A stretch of 64,000 bases of DNA from Actinomycetaceae bacterium TAE3-ERU4 (lineage in GTDB: Bacteria; Actinomycetota; Actinomycetes; Actinomycetales; Actinomycetaceae): positions 248,001 through 312,000 of the forward strand of contig JAHUUJ010000002.1 in assembly GCA_019218365.1 (NCBI GenBank), given 5' to 3'. Positions 29,195 to 38,539 of this stretch are shown piece by piece. The translations under genes and the position numbers were made by a program. Positions within the stretch are counted from its first letter, which is position 1. Each line of letters begins with the position of its first letter. The notes beneath the pieces were generated by a model. That model saw only the letters and a program-made list of their open reading frames with translations. It ran no database searches and was not told the origin of the DNA.

Positions 29195-29369
29195 TTGACG
29201 ATTAAGGCGTATAGGGGATAAACTTTTGGGGTTGTGTGTTTGGCTAACTGCACTGCCAGTGTCTCCCACTCGTTGGCTTTGCTCCATACACGAACGTGAT
29301 AGAACTTTTGGAACATGAGAGGTTTCGTAAGCAGAAACCTCCACTACTAATGAAAAGAAGGCTAATAGC
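29195..29369 (+). promoter_or_regulatory. Promoter and leader of rplM-rpsI
   Basis: TTGACG (29195-29200) and TAAACT (29219-29224) with an 18-base spacer form a good promoter, giving a leader of about 140 bases. Near its end, GAGGTTTC (29318-29325) and GAAACCTC (29334-29341) form a perfect 8-bp hairpin, about 28 bases before the GTG of rplM. A regulatory role is plausible; I cannot match it to a named leader family. Confidence 0.55.
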
Positions 29370-29816
29370 GTGCGCACATATTCACCTAAGCCTGGGGACG
29401 CAAGCCCGAAGTGGTACGTCGTTGACGCGACTGACGTAGTTCTGGGTCGTTTGGCGTCCCATGTTGCCGTTTTGCTGCGTGGGAAGCACAAGCCAACCTT
29501 CGCTCCCCACATGGATCAGGGCGACTTCGTTATCGTTATCAACGCTGACAAGGTCTCACTTTCCGGGAACAAGGCTGACAAGAAATTCGCATACCGTCAC
29601 TCGGGTCGTCCCGGTGGTTTGACTGCCGTCTCCTACCGTGACCTCTTGGCTACTCGCCCAGAGCGCGCCGTGGAGAAGGCTATTCGGGGTATGCTGCCGA
29701 AGAACAAACTGGGTCGCGCTCAGATGCGTAAGCTGAAGGTTTACGCTGGTTCCGAGCACCCCCACGTAGCTCAGCAGCCCGAGACGTACGAAATCACCCA
29801 GGTAGCCCAGCAGTAA
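29370..29816 (+). CDS. rplM: 50S ribosomal protein uL13
   Basis: An early-assembling 148-residue protein of the large subunit. The core [20 protein letters not shown] and the segment [20 protein letters not shown] are diagnostic. It begins with GTG after AAGAAGG. It is co-transcribed with rpsI after a 31-base gap. Confidence 0.97.
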   Translation: MRTYSPKPGDASPKWYVVDATDVVLGRLASHVAVLLRGKHKPTFAPHMDQGDFVIVINADKVSLSGNKADKKFAYRHSGRPGGLTAVSYRDLLATRPERAVEKAIRGMLPKNKLGRAQMRKLKVYAGSEHPHVAQQPETYEITQVAQQ

Positions 29817-29847
29817 TAGCGGGCCAGGATAGAAAACGAGGATTACA

Positions 29848-30336
29848 GTGGCTGAGACCATTGTCGAGATTGAAGAGCTGGAAGAAGCTCCTAGCTCCTA
29901 CACTTCTGAGACCGAGTCCGCTCCTGCGGGCGCAGGTCAGTCGCTGACGGCCCCGGGCGCAGGCCTGGGCCGCCGCAAGGAAGCCGTTGCTCGCGTTCGC
30001 CTGGTGCCCGGCACCGGCGAGTGGAAGCTTAACGGCCGTACCCTGGAAGACTACTTCCCCAACAAGCTGCACCAGCAGCTTGTTCGTTCGCCCTTCACCC
30101 TGCTGGACATTGAAGGCCGCTTTGACGTGATTGCTCGCATTCACGGTGGTGGTATCTCCGGTCAGGCTGGTGCGTTGCGTATGGGTATTGCCCGTGCATT
30201 GAACGAAATCGACCGTGACTCTAACCGCGCTCCGCTCAAGAAGGCTGGCTTCTTGACTCGTGACTCGCGTGCGGTTGAGCGTAAGAAGGCTGGTCTTAAG
30301 AAGGCCCGTCGCGCCCCGCAGTTCAGCAAGCGCTGA
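29848..30336 (+). CDS. rpsI: 30S ribosomal protein uS9
   Basis: A 162-residue protein whose basic C-terminus reaches the P-site tRNA (ending RRAPQFSKR). The conserved domain starts around [19 protein letters not shown]; before it lies an acidic extension of about 40 residues ([11 protein letters not shown]), a common actinobacterial feature. It starts at GTG after CGAGG and is followed by a strong terminator. Confidence 0.97.
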   Translation: MAETIVEIEELEEAPSSYTSETESAPAGAGQSLTAPGAGLGRRKEAVARVRLVPGTGEWKLNGRTLEDYFPNKLHQQLVRSPFTLLDIEGRFDVIARIHGGGISGQAGALRMGIARALNEIDRDSNRAPLKKAGFLTRDSRAVERKKAGLKKARRAPQFSKR

Positions 30337-30354
30337 TCTACAGGCAAGCTTACA

Positions 30355-30391
30355 ATTTTGGCTCCAGCAAATTGCTGGAGCCAAAATTTTT
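30355..30391 (+). terminator. Intrinsic terminator after rpsI
   Basis: ATTTTGGCTCCAGC and GCTGGAGCCAAAAT form a perfect 14-bp stem with an AAATT loop, followed by a T-run. It separates the ribosomal block from glmM. Confidence 0.92.
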
Positions 30392-30526
30392 GCCTTTTTT
30401 CAGATTAAACTCGTATAGTTTCCTTATGGCTTAGAAAAATTGCAATTGAAATGCGTAATTGGCGCTAAGATTAAGACCATATCTAATAACTATTTTTAAA
30501 AAATCCTTTACGAAACGAGGCACGTT

Positions 30527-31888
30527 ATGGCACGCATTTTTGGTACTGACGGGGCACGAGGACTGGCGAACCGAGACATCACCGCTACTCTTGCGCTTGA
30601 GTTGGGGCAGGCGGCAGCTCGCCACACAATTGCGAATCTTCCCGCGGACCGGCGTGATAGCGAGCACAAGCCGAAAGCAATTATTGGGCGTGATACTCGA
30701 GTTTCTGGAGAGTTTCTTTCCCACGCGATTGCCGCGGGACTAGCTTCGGCGGGAATGGACGTTATCCGTATTGGGGTTCTTCCTACACCGGCGGTTGCGC
30801 ACTTGATGGCCTCGGGGGAATACGACCTGGGCGTAATGATTTCCGCTTCGCACAATCCGATGCCCGATAACGGTATTAAGTTCTTTGCCCGCGGCGGTTA
30901 CAAGCTGGAAGACGCCGTCGAGGACGAGATTCAGGCTCTCTTGGAAGACAGGGGTTGGCTCGCTCCCATCGGTGAGGGAGTTGGGGAAATTATCTCCGAT
31001 CACAGTGCCGCTGACCGTTCGTATATTGACCATTTGGTAAAAGCCTGCGGAACCCCGCTGAAAGGATTGCGTATCGCTGTGGACTGCGCCAATGGTGCAG
31101 CCTCGTTTATTGGTCCTGAGGCGTTGCGTCAGGCCGGTGCCGACGTAGTTGTCATGAACGCATCTCCAGACGGGCGAAACATCAATGCTGATTGTGGTTC
31201 TACCCATCCCGAACAGCTCCAGGCGGTAACGGTAGCTTCTAAGGCAGCTTTCGGGGTTGCCTTTGACGGTGACGCGGACCGTTGTTTAGCTGTGGATCAC
31301 CTGGGAAACCTCATTGACGGTGACAAAATTATGGGTATGTTAGCCGTAGGGATGAAAAAGGAAGGTCTGCTGGTAAATGACACCCTAGTCGTGACGGTAA
31401 TGTCCAACCTAGGGCTGCTCCTTGCAATGAAGGAAAAGGGAATTAACATCTCCCAAACCGGTGTGGGGGACCGTTACGTTCTGGAAAATATGCTGGAAAA
31501 TGGTTACGTCCTCGGTGGAGAACAATCCGGTCACGTGATTAATTCGCATTATGCGACCACCGGTGATGGTATCCTAACCGCACTTATGATTGCCCGTGAG
31601 GTACAGCGTTCTGGACAGAGCCTTGCTGACCTGACTAGCTTCATTAACCGCTTGCCGCAGACTCTTATTAATGTTCCTAACGTTGATAAAACTCGTACCG
31701 ACGACGAGGGCGTGCTAGATGCCATAGCTAAGGCAGAAGCATTTCTCGGAGAATCCGGGCGAGTGCTACTTCGTCCCTCAGGCACAGAACCGCTGGTGCG
31801 AGTAATGGTGGAAGCTGCTACTCAAACCGAAGCTGATGCGGCAGCAACCCGTCTGGCTGATGTTGTAGCCAGCCGGTTGGCTCTCTAA
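30527..31888 (+). CDS. glmM: Phosphoglucosamine mutase
   Basis: Interconverts glucosamine-6-phosphate and glucosamine-1-phosphate on the way to UDP-GlcNAc for peptidoglycan. The 453-residue protein carries the active phosphoserine in SASHNP (Ser108), the magnesium loop DGDADR (residues 247-252), the sugar-binding GEQSGH, and the phosphate-binding RPSGTEPLVRVMVE. ACGAGG precedes the ATG. It probably leads an operon with the two DedA genes, which follow without a terminator. Confidence 0.96.
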   Translation: MARIFGTDGARGLANRDITATLALELGQAAARHTIANLPADRRDSEHKPKAIIGRDTRVSGEFLSHAIAAGLASAGMDVIRIGVLPTPAVAHLMASGEYDLGVMISASHNPMPDNGIKFFARGGYKLEDAVEDEIQALLEDRGWLAPIGEGVGEIISDHSAADRSYIDHLVKACGTPLKGLRIAVDCANGAASFIGPEALRQAGADVVVMNASPDGRNINADCGSTHPEQLQAVTVASKAAFGVAFDGDADRCLAVDHLGNLIDGDKIMGMLAVGMKKEGLLVNDTLVVTVMSNLGLLLAMKEKGINISQTGVGDRYVLENMLENGYVLGGEQSGHVINSHYATTGDGILTALMIAREVQRSGQSLADLTSFINRLPQTLINVPNVDKTRTDDEGVLDAIAKAEAFLGESGRVLLRPSGTEPLVRVMVEAATQTEADAAATRLADVVASRLAL

Positions 31889-31901
31889 ACATAGGATGTA
31901 A

Positions 31902-32531
31902 ATGAACGGAATTCTCCAAACAATAAACGAACTAGCTAATAGTTGGCTTGTTGTTCCTCTACTTTCTCTATTTTCATTTCTCGATGGGTTCTTTCCGCCT
32001 CTGCCTTCGGAATCCTTAATTATTTCTATTGCTTCACTGTCACATAGCACCCCGACGGTTTCGCTTTGGTTCGTGTTTATTTTCTGCGCCCTGGGCGCGA
32101 GTGCCGGTGACTCTGTGGCCTATCTAATCGGCCGCTATCTGCCGGTGGAAAAAATTCCACTTATCCGTCGCTTCGCCACCCCCGAAGCAATTAAGAAAGC
32201 CCGTCATTCTTTTGATCGCCGGGGAGCTTCCTATCTGCTTGGAGCACGTTTTGTTCCGGTCGGGCGAATAGCTATTAACATTGCTGCGGGAAACGTTAGA
32301 TTTCCCTACCTGCGTTTTTTAGCAATCGACATGGTTGGCTCGCTGATGTGGGCGGGAGTTTCCCTTTCTATCGGGTTGGGAACAGGTGCTTTTTTGAAAG
32401 GACACCCGCTGTTGAGTATCTGTATCGGAATCGCAATCGGAATTGCGTTTGGGTACGTATTGGATAAAATACTAACTTTGATTAAGCGCCGTCTGGCTGC
32501 ACGTGGATATGAATTTGCTCGGGAAGACTAG
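31902..32531 (+). CDS. DedA/SNARE-associated family membrane protein (first copy)
   Basis: A 209-residue polytopic membrane protein. The DedA pattern is clear: an N-terminal re-entrant-type segment (FSFLDGFFPPLPSESLIISIASL), GDSVAYLIGRYLP, and ARFVPVGRIAINIAAG with its conserved Arg residues. Other DedA proteins act in proton-dependent membrane homeostasis and some flip undecaprenyl phosphate or phospholipids; that role fits the neighbouring cell-wall gene glmM but is inference. AGGA precedes the ATG by 5 bases, 13 bases after glmM. Confidence 0.9.
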   Translation: MNGILQTINELANSWLVVPLLSLFSFLDGFFPPLPSESLIISIASLSHSTPTVSLWFVFIFCALGASAGDSVAYLIGRYLPVEKIPLIRRFATPEAIKKARHSFDRRGASYLLGARFVPVGRIAINIAAGNVRFPYLRFLAIDMVGSLMWAGVSLSIGLGTGAFLKGHPLLSICIGIAIGIAFGYVLDKILTLIKRRLAARGYEFARED

Positions 32532-32551
32532 CCCGGTTAGTAGGTAGAAAA

Positions 32552-33247
32552 ATGTTTCACTGGATTGATTGGGTAATGTCTGTGGTCCTGCACTGGGCCG
32601 GTAATTTTTGGATTCTCCCGACACTTTCGCTATTTTGCTTTATTGATGGGTTTGCCCCGATTCTGCCTTCGGAAACCTTGATTATTGCTCTGGCTTCACT
32701 ATCGCATACAGGCAGCGTTGTGCCCTTGCACTGGGTTGTGTTTTTCGCTTTTGTCGGGGCGTTTGCGGGCGACTTGGGAGCTTATCACATAGGTAAGCTT
32801 TTGCCAGTTCACAAGATTCCGTTAATTCGCCGCTTTGCTACTCCCGAGGCCTTAAACGTTGCGCGTAAGGCTCTAAACCGGCGTGGAACTTCATATCTGC
32901 TGGCGGCACGTTTTATTCCGGTTGGCCGAGTGGCCGTAAACATGACGGCGGGAGCTGCTGGCTATAAGCTTCGCCGTTTTGTCCCTACGATGATTGTTGC
33001 GGATTTACTATGGACTAGCCTTTCGGTAGTAATCGGCCTAACTGCTGGCCAATTTTTCCAGAAGAATCCACTGTTAGGAATGGTCTTGGGAATTGCCGCG
33101 GGGATTACTATTGGGCTGATTATTGACCGCATTATCGGTTATTTTTACCAGGGAAAAGAAACCGATGAGGACGAGGTAGAAGAAATTGTTACCGAGTTCG
33201 AAAAAGCCGAGGAGGCCGAAACTCTTATCGAGATGAATCAAAAATAG
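32552..33247 (+). CDS. DedA/SNARE-associated family membrane protein (second copy)
   Basis: A 231-residue paralogue of the preceding gene: LSLFCFIDGFAPILPSETLIIALASL, GDLGAYHIGKLLP and ARFIPVGRVAVNMTAG align with the first copy segment by segment, so the pair is a tandem duplication. It differs by an acidic C-terminal tail of about 30 residues (DEDEVEEIVTEFEKAEEAE). Twenty bases separate the two. It ends 2 bases before the convergent coaA stop, with no terminator between. Confidence 0.9.
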   Translation: MFHWIDWVMSVVLHWAGNFWILPTLSLFCFIDGFAPILPSETLIIALASLSHTGSVVPLHWVVFFAFVGAFAGDLGAYHIGKLLPVHKIPLIRRFATPEALNVARKALNRRGTSYLLAARFIPVGRVAVNMTAGAAGYKLRRFVPTMIVADLLWTSLSVVIGLTAGQFFQKNPLLGMVLGIAAGITIGLIIDRIIGYFYQGKETDEDEVEEIVTEFEKAEEAETLIEMNQK

Positions 33248-33249
33248 TC

Positions 33250-34266
33250 TCAGAGTTTCCGCAGTAATATTTCGCGTACGCGGTGGTCGGAAGCCTTGGA
33301 AATAATTAGGTCTGCTCTAGCTCGGGTAGGGCGTATATTCTGAACGAAGTTAACCAGGTTAATCTCGGTCCAAATCTGGTGCGCCACCGAAATTGCGGTA
33401 CGGTCATCTAAATCCGCGTAAGCACGGAAGAAAGAATCCTTGTCGGTGAATGCGGCGGAACGCAGCTTCAAAAACCGTTCGATATACCACTGTTCGATAT
33501 CCCCGTGATATGCGTCGATAAAAATTGAGAAATCGAAATAATCGGAAACTGCAATTGCCGGTTGATTTTGGTCTGCGGAAACCCGCGGGGGCTGTAAAAC
33601 GTTAATGCCCTCAACGATTAAAATATCGGGCTGCTCGATGGTAATGAACTCGTCTGGGACGACGTCGTAAACCACGTGAGAATAAACCGGCGCTTTAACT
33701 TTTTCACGACCCGCCTTAACCTCGGCTAAAAATTTAATTAATGCGTGACGGTCATAGGATTCTGGGAAACCTTTACGCCCCATCAGGCCGCGTTTTTCTA
33801 ATTCACTGTTGGAAAGCAAAAAACCATCCGTCGTAATTAAATCAACCCGTGGAGTGCGAGGAAAACGCGAGAGTAATTTACGAAGTACGCGGGCGATAGA
33901 CGATTTTCCGACGGCAACCGAACCAGCAATACCAATTACAAAAGGAACCGGGTTAGGGGACGGCTCATGCAAGAAAGTATGCCGCGAATCAGCCAGTTCA
34001 CGCTGTTGCTCAAAATAGATTTCCAATAACCGAGAAAGCGGCCGATAAATCGCATCCACCTCGGCTAGGTCTACCGGGTCTGATAATCCGGATAAGCCTT
34101 TAATATCGCTATCGGTCAGCGGGAGCGGAGTCTCGGGAGCCAATGCCGACCATTCTTGACGAGAAAAGGCATGAAAGGGAGAAAACTTACTGTTTCCTCT
34201 CAACAACTTACTTTCGGCATCGCCAATGGCTCTGACAGCAGCGGCTAATTCACCACGAGTTTTCAT
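33250..34266 (-). CDS. coaA: Type I pantothenate kinase
   Basis: Phosphorylates pantothenate, the first committed step of coenzyme A synthesis. The 338-residue protein has the P-loop GSVAVGKSS in a prokaryotic PanK-type context and the family blocks TTDGFLLSN, GFPESYD and ILIVEGINVLQ. The frame is open a further 25 codons upstream, but the ATG at 34266 gives the normal N-terminus; AAGAAT stands 7 bases before it and no ribosome binding site is evident, so it may be leaderless. It is divergent from alr. Confidence 0.95.
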   Translation of the reverse strand: MKTRGELAAAVRAIGDAESKLLRGNSKFSPFHAFSRQEWSALAPETPLPLTDSDIKGLSGLSDPVDLAEVDAIYRPLSRLLEIYFEQQRELADSRHTFLHEPSPNPVPFVIGIAGSVAVGKSSIARVLRKLLSRFPRTPRVDLITTDGFLLSNSELEKRGLMGRKGFPESYDRHALIKFLAEVKAGREKVKAPVYSHVVYDVVPDEFITIEQPDILIVEGINVLQPPRVSADQNQPAIAVSDYFDFSIFIDAYHGDIEQWYIERFLKLRSAAFTDKDSFFRAYADLDDRTAISVAHQIWTEINLVNFVQNIRPTRARADLIISKASDHRVREILLRKL

Positions 34267-34410
34267 ACCTATAATTCTTACACGAGCGGGCGGACAAAGA
34301 AAGAAATACGGTATTCGCCTGCAGAATGCGATAATTGCCACCGTTACGAGGCCAGCACAAATAGGCGGTTTAACAAGCGACCTGGCATTCTGAGTGGGAA
34401 AATAGGTGCT

Positions 34411-35664
34411 ATGCGTGTAGATGAAACTCCGAGATATCCCGGCCAGGCTCTAATTGACCTGGACGCCCTCGCCCACAACTATCGCATTCTCTCTGGCAAA
34501 ATTGGTCAGGCTGATTCTCTCGTTATAGTTAAAGCTGATGCCTACGGTCACGGAGCACAAAAAATTGCCTTGGCTCTCTACGAGGCGGGAGCCAGATGGT
34601 TTGGTCAAGCACAGCTCGGTGAAGCCCTGCAACTCGCACATGCCTTTAAAAAAGCCGGATTACCTCCACTTCGCACAGCTCCTACCGCACAGACTCCCCG
34701 CATATTTTCTTGGATAAGCGTCCCCGGGCTGGACGGGGATGAACTTCGTGTTCAAGCCCTAGAAAATGGGATAGATTTAAGTATTTCCAATTTGGAAGAA
34801 CTGGTTGAGATAGTTGCCGCCGCGCAGACTACCGGAATATGCGCTCGAGTTCATCTAAAAGTGGATGTGGGAAACAGCCGAGCCGGCTGCCCACGTGATG
34901 TTTGGGATTCCTTCTTCTCACAAACGGCCCTTGCACAAGCCGACGGAAAAATTAAAATTGTGGCGATTTGGTCCCACCTGCAATCCGCAGATGACCCTGC
35001 TCCCGAGGCATTTGCCGAAACTAAAACGCAAATCCAAAACTATGAACTTGCCCTAGAGGTAGCTAAAAAATACGGGATTATCCCCGAAATACGCCACCTT
35101 GCGGCTACTTCCGGAGGATTGTGGCACCCCGAAAGCCGATACGATTTAGTCAGATGGGGAATTGGACTATACGGACTTAGCCCAAACTCGGCGCATGAAA
35201 CCGCAAAGGAACTGGGACTTAAACCAGTAATGCGCCTGCGCGCGCCACTTTTAAGTGTGAAAGAAATCCCTGCCGGACAGGGCGTTTCCTACAATGCCAC
35301 CTGGAGAGCCGAAAGGAATCACTGGGTTGGCCTGGTTCCACTGGGATACGCCGATGGGATTCCGCGCCTTGCCTCCAATAGAGCCGGCGTTAGTGTCCAC
35401 ACCCGAGAGGGGATAATCCGTGCCCGTGTTATTGGGCGTATTTGCATGGATCAATTTGTTATCGACCTGGGTATAAACCCGCCCGCGGCAAAACGCGGGG
35501 ATACGGTGGAACTATTTGGAAACGAAACCGAAATTGACGATTGGGCCAAAGCTAGCCAGAGCGTAAACTATGAAATTATCACCCGATTAGGTCCCCGGGT
35601 GGAACGTATTTATTACGGACAAGGGGAAACTAAATATCGTACCGAAGCAGGGGAGAAAAATTGA
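34411..35664 (+). CDS. alr: Alanine racemase
   Basis: A PLP enzyme making D-alanine for peptidoglycan. The 417-residue protein has the PLP-lysine motif VKADAYGHGA with Lys41 and the catalytic-tyrosine region GQGVSYNATWRA, and the C-terminal beta-domain segments GRICMDQFVIDLG and GDTVELFG. GAAAAT lies 7 bases before the ATG, no ribosome binding site is seen, and the gene may be leaderless. It opens a tight operon: its TGA overlaps the tsaE TTG by 4 bases. Confidence 0.95.
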   Translation: MRVDETPRYPGQALIDLDALAHNYRILSGKIGQADSLVIVKADAYGHGAQKIALALYEAGARWFGQAQLGEALQLAHAFKKAGLPPLRTAPTAQTPRIFSWISVPGLDGDELRVQALENGIDLSISNLEELVEIVAAAQTTGICARVHLKVDVGNSRAGCPRDVWDSFFSQTALAQADGKIKIVAIWSHLQSADDPAPEAFAETKTQIQNYELALEVAKKYGIIPEIRHLAATSGGLWHPESRYDLVRWGIGLYGLSPNSAHETAKELGLKPVMRLRAPLLSVKEIPAGQGVSYNATWRAERNHWVGLVPLGYADGIPRLASNRAGVSVHTREGIIRARVIGRICMDQFVIDLGINPPAAKRGDTVELFGNETEIDDWAKASQSVNYEIITRLGPRVERIYYGQGETKYRTEAGEKN

Positions 35665-36239
35665 GAATAGAAATTCCCACCCGGGACGCTGACGAAACCC
35701 GCGCCCTTGGACGAGGGCTGGCGAAGCTCCTAAAAGCCGGTGATTTAATTATGCTCTCCGGCGGTCTCGGCGCAGGAAAAACTACCTTTACCCAGGGAAT
35801 CGGAGAAGGACTTGGGGTTCGCGGACGTGTTTCTTCACCCACCTTCATCGTGGCGCGTGAACACCCTTGCGAAAACGGGCCAAGTCTGATTCACGCCGAC
35901 GCGTATCGGATAACCGACCTAGATGATTTAGAAACACTGGACTTGGATGCCAGCTTAGACGAGGCCGTTACCGTAGTTGAATGGGGAGAGGGGAAAACTG
36001 AAGCTCTTTCGCCAGATCGCTTAGAAATACAAATTGTCCGCGCCCAGGCTGGCCTAGCGGCGGAAAAGACCACTGAGGGACAAATTGACCTAGCTCAGGC
36101 AGATGACGAAAAACGAAGCATTATTCTCACCCCATGTTCATCGCGCTGGGAAACTGCGGCGTTACTTGATTTGGGACACCTCATCGGGGCAGAAGCTAAA
36201 ATAATTACCGAGACGGGCGCTCCCGCCGCTGAAAATTAA
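35661..36239 (+). CDS. tsaE: tRNA t6A biosynthesis ATPase TsaE
   Basis: The ATPase partner of the TsaB-TsaD complex that makes N6-threonylcarbamoyladenosine at tRNA position 37. Walker A GGLGAGKTTFTQG is near residue 35, followed by the family motif SSPTFIV and, later, VEWGE. The 192-residue protein has a C-terminal extension of roughly 40 residues beyond the usual core. It starts with TTG coupled to alr. Confidence 0.93.
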   Translation: MRIEIPTRDADETRALGRGLAKLLKAGDLIMLSGGLGAGKTTFTQGIGEGLGVRGRVSSPTFIVAREHPCENGPSLIHADAYRITDLDDLETLDLDASLDEAVTVVEWGEGKTEALSPDRLEIQIVRAQAGLAAEKTTEGQIDLAQADDEKRSIILTPCSSRWETAALLDLGHLIGAEAKIITETGAPAAEN

Positions 36240-36250
36240 AGGAAAGACCG

Positions 36251-36931
36251 TTGCGATACCTATGTATAGACACCAGTGCCGGTTCTCGCGTTGCCCTGGT
36301 TGAAGGTAATAAAATTACCCGCGCTAGTTCTCAATCTCCGCGGGCACATGCCGAACATCTTGCGGGGCTTATCCGTGAAGTCCTTGGAGTTGCTCCCGGA
36401 GACGCCGCTGCTGGGCACTTCGATGCCGTAGTGGTAGGAACCGGCCCGGCTCCCTACACCGGACTACGTGCGGGACTGATAAGCGCACGCGTACTAGCCC
36501 GTGGCGCAAATGTGCCTGCCTACGGGGTAAGTGCCCTCGATATCGCAGCGCGTTGCGCGCTTGACGAGGTAGAAGGTCCGGTACTGGCGCTCCTTGATGC
36601 TCGGCGTAAGGAACTCTACGCGGCAGAATATGACGCAGCAGGGGACAACGACGTACGTCGTAGAGGAGAAATCCTGGTTGACCTACCGGCCAATTTGGCA
36701 CAAACCTATCCCGTTGACTCGCGTCCGCCCCTAGTCGGTCCAGGAGCGTACCTCTACGAATCTATTCTCGGGTCGGCATGTTCACCGAATCCTGAATTTG
36801 ATGTGGCGGTCGCTGCACGAATTGCCGTTACTCGCTTCGCGCAAGGTGGGCAAAATCTTGAATTAGATCCCCTTTATTTACGACGACCCGACGTAAGTGT
36901 TCCAAATCCCCGAAAGAGCACTTTAGGATAG
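36251..36931 (+). CDS. tsaB: tRNA t6A biosynthesis protein TsaB
   Basis: The 226-residue ASKHA-fold partner that binds TsaD and activates it. The N-terminal half shows RYLCIDTSAGSRVALVE, SPRAHAEHLAGLI and VGTGPAPYTGLRAGL, all typical; the C-terminal half is short and divergent, as usual in TsaB. It starts with TTG after AAAGGAAAG, 11 bases after tsaE, and is followed by rimI. Confidence 0.92.
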   Translation: MRYLCIDTSAGSRVALVEGNKITRASSQSPRAHAEHLAGLIREVLGVAPGDAAAGHFDAVVVGTGPAPYTGLRAGLISARVLARGANVPAYGVSALDIAARCALDEVEGPVLALLDARRKELYAAEYDAAGDNDVRRRGEILVDLPANLAQTYPVDSRPPLVGPGAYLYESILGSACSPNPEFDVAVAARIAVTRFAQGGQNLELDPLYLRRPDVSVPNPRKSTLG

Positions 36932-36961
36932 GAAACACTCCCAAATTTCGGAAGGTAAAAC

Positions 36962-37465
36962 ATGATTGACTACTTGCAAGCTGCCCGCGAGGCCGCCAGC
37001 GCTACCGAGATGCCGGAAGGATACCGGTTAGTGCCGATAACTGAAGATGACCTGATGGAGGTTGTAGCCGTAGAGAAATGTGTTTTCCCGCAGGAAGCAT
37101 GGAGCGCGGCAATGCTGGCCGATGAACTAAACGGTCCTTTCCGTATCTACGTGGGGGTCTTTGACCATACCGACACTATGGTGGGATATGCCGGATCAAT
37201 GTATTCCCCAGACAGCGCAGAAATTATGACCATCGGAGTAGTTCCGGAAGCCCGGGGCAAAGGTCTGGGAAAAGCGATGACCGCCGCTTTAGTAAGTGCC
37301 GCTAGGGTACTGCAGGTAGATTCAATTTTCTTGGAATGCCGTGACTCTAACGCGGTTGCCCGCTCCCTCTACGAAGAGCTAGGTTTTGCGGAAATAGACC
37401 GCCGCGCTCGCTACTATCACAACCCCACTGAAGACGCGGTGATTATGCGTCTGATTCTGGAATAA
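36962..37465 (+). CDS. rimI: Ribosomal-protein-alanine N-acetyltransferase RimI
   Basis: A 167-residue GNAT-family acetyltransferase. The acetyl-CoA-binding motif appears as VVPEARGKGLGKAMTAAL, with LECRDSNAVARSLYEELGFAEI after it. Its place between tsaB and tsaD genes is characteristic of RimI, which acetylates the N-terminus of ribosomal protein S18 in E. coli; actinobacterial homologues may have broader substrates. It ends the alr operon before a terminator. Confidence 0.9.
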   Translation: MIDYLQAAREAASATEMPEGYRLVPITEDDLMEVVAVEKCVFPQEAWSAAMLADELNGPFRIYVGVFDHTDTMVGYAGSMYSPDSAEIMTIGVVPEARGKGLGKAMTAALVSAARVLQVDSIFLECRDSNAVARSLYEELGFAEIDRRARYYHNPTEDAVIMRLILE

Positions 37466-37552
37466 ACCAATTTAACCTCAACTTGACTTTCATAAAAAAT
37501 AGTTTCCACGAAATCCCTGAAAACGTTTTTTAAGAAAGATAAAAAAATGAAC

Positions 37553-37578
37553 AAAAGCGCGTAAGTACGCGCTTTTTT
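37553..37578 (+). terminator. Intrinsic terminator after rimI
   Basis: AAAAGCGCGTA and TACGCGCTTTT pair over up to 11 bp; the two-base centre implies a slightly open tip. A run of six T is built into the right side. The left flank is A-rich. Confidence 0.82.
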
Positions 37579-37810
37579 CATACTCTTTTTCGCTACATAA
37601 GGTTTAGGAAACTTACCTCTTTCGTAAAAATTGCTCGAAAAGTATCGACAGTGGGGAAAAAGTAAGGGAAAAATGAAAATTATTCTCTCCCTTAGGGGCG
37701 GTAGAAAAGGTTGAAAAATAGCGGTTTTTCGTAAAACTATGCGAATAGTTTAAAAATAGGTAGGACTTCTCGCCCGCTTAAGTGGACAGCGCGTCAGGTA
37801 AGTTAAGGAC
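37579..37810 (+). promoter_or_regulatory. AT-rich upstream region of the sdh operon
   Basis: No gene is seen. TAAGGGA (37663-37669) and TCCCTTA (37688-37694) form an inverted repeat. TTGAAA (37711-37716) with AACTAT (37735-37740), 18-base spacing, is a possible promoter, giving a leader of about 65 bases. CAGG and AAGGA lie close before the GTG start. The length suggests regulation by redox or carbon source, but no known operator is recognised. Confidence 0.4.
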
Positions 37811-38539
37811 GTGGCCAATAACAAAGTAACTCAGAAACGACGCAGCTGGAATACCACAGTTTTCTTAAAGCAACTGATGGCTATTTCAGGGCTGTTCTTT
37901 GTCGTATTTATTCTCTTCCACTCATACGGAAACCTGAAGATTTTCGCGGGTCCCGAAGCGTATAACGGTTACGCCCACCACCTGCGGACTATGTTCATGC
38001 CGATTTTGCCGTACGAAGGTCTGCTCTGGATTTTGCGTATTGGCCTGGTGGTGTTCTTAGTGGTTCACCTCTATGCGGCAGCCGCCACTTGGAAACGTTC
38101 CAAGCGCGCCCGCGGGTCGCGATACATGGTAAAGAAGAGCGCAGCTAACGCTTACGCAGCTCGCACCATGCGCTACGGCGGTATCATCCTCGGAATCTTC
38201 ATTATTTTCCACATTCTGCACTTCACCACCAAGACTTTCCAGATTGGTGATCCGGCAGCCTACAGCGCCCCTGAAATTGACGGTGTATCGCAGGCTCCCT
38301 ACCTAATGATGCAAACGACCTTCTCCCACTGGTACATGGTGTTGGTCTACGCCATCGGGGTGGGCGCACTTTGCCTGCACATCGGGCACGGAATCTGGTC
38401 CGCGCTTCAGTCCTTTGGATGGTTGCGTAAAAACACTAAGAGTCTAATTGTGCTGGTTTCCGGCATGGTGGGCCTGCTGGTATTCGTGGTCTTCATGGCC
38501 CCGCCCTTCTACCTACTCATAACAGGTGGTGTTCACTGA
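37811..38539 (+). CDS. sdhC: Succinate dehydrogenase/fumarate reductase cytochrome b subunit
   Basis: The 242-residue membrane anchor of complex II, of the b558-type family with five transmembrane helices and two haems. Candidate haem-ligand histidines lie in helices at [27 protein letters not shown] and LHIGHGIW. It passes electrons between quinone and the SdhB iron-sulfur clusters. It starts with GTG, and its TGA overlaps the sdhA ATG by one base. Confidence 0.92.
   Translation: MANNKVTQKRRSWNTTVFLKQLMAISGLFFVVFILFHSYGNLKIFAGPEAYNGYAHHLRTMFMPILPYEGLLWILRIGLVVFLVVHLYAAAATWKRSKRARGSRYMVKKSAANAYAARTMRYGGIILGIFIIFHILHFTTKTFQIGDPAAYSAPEIDGVSQAPYLMMQTTFSHWYMVLVYAIGVGALCLHIGHGIWSALQSFGWLRKNTKSLIVLVSGMVGLLVFVVFMAPPFYLLITGGVH

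Noticed and set aside
30421-30526. Promoter for glmM
   Set aside because: TATAGT, TTGAAA and TAAGAT hexamers occur, but no pair has acceptable spacing, so no promoter was called.
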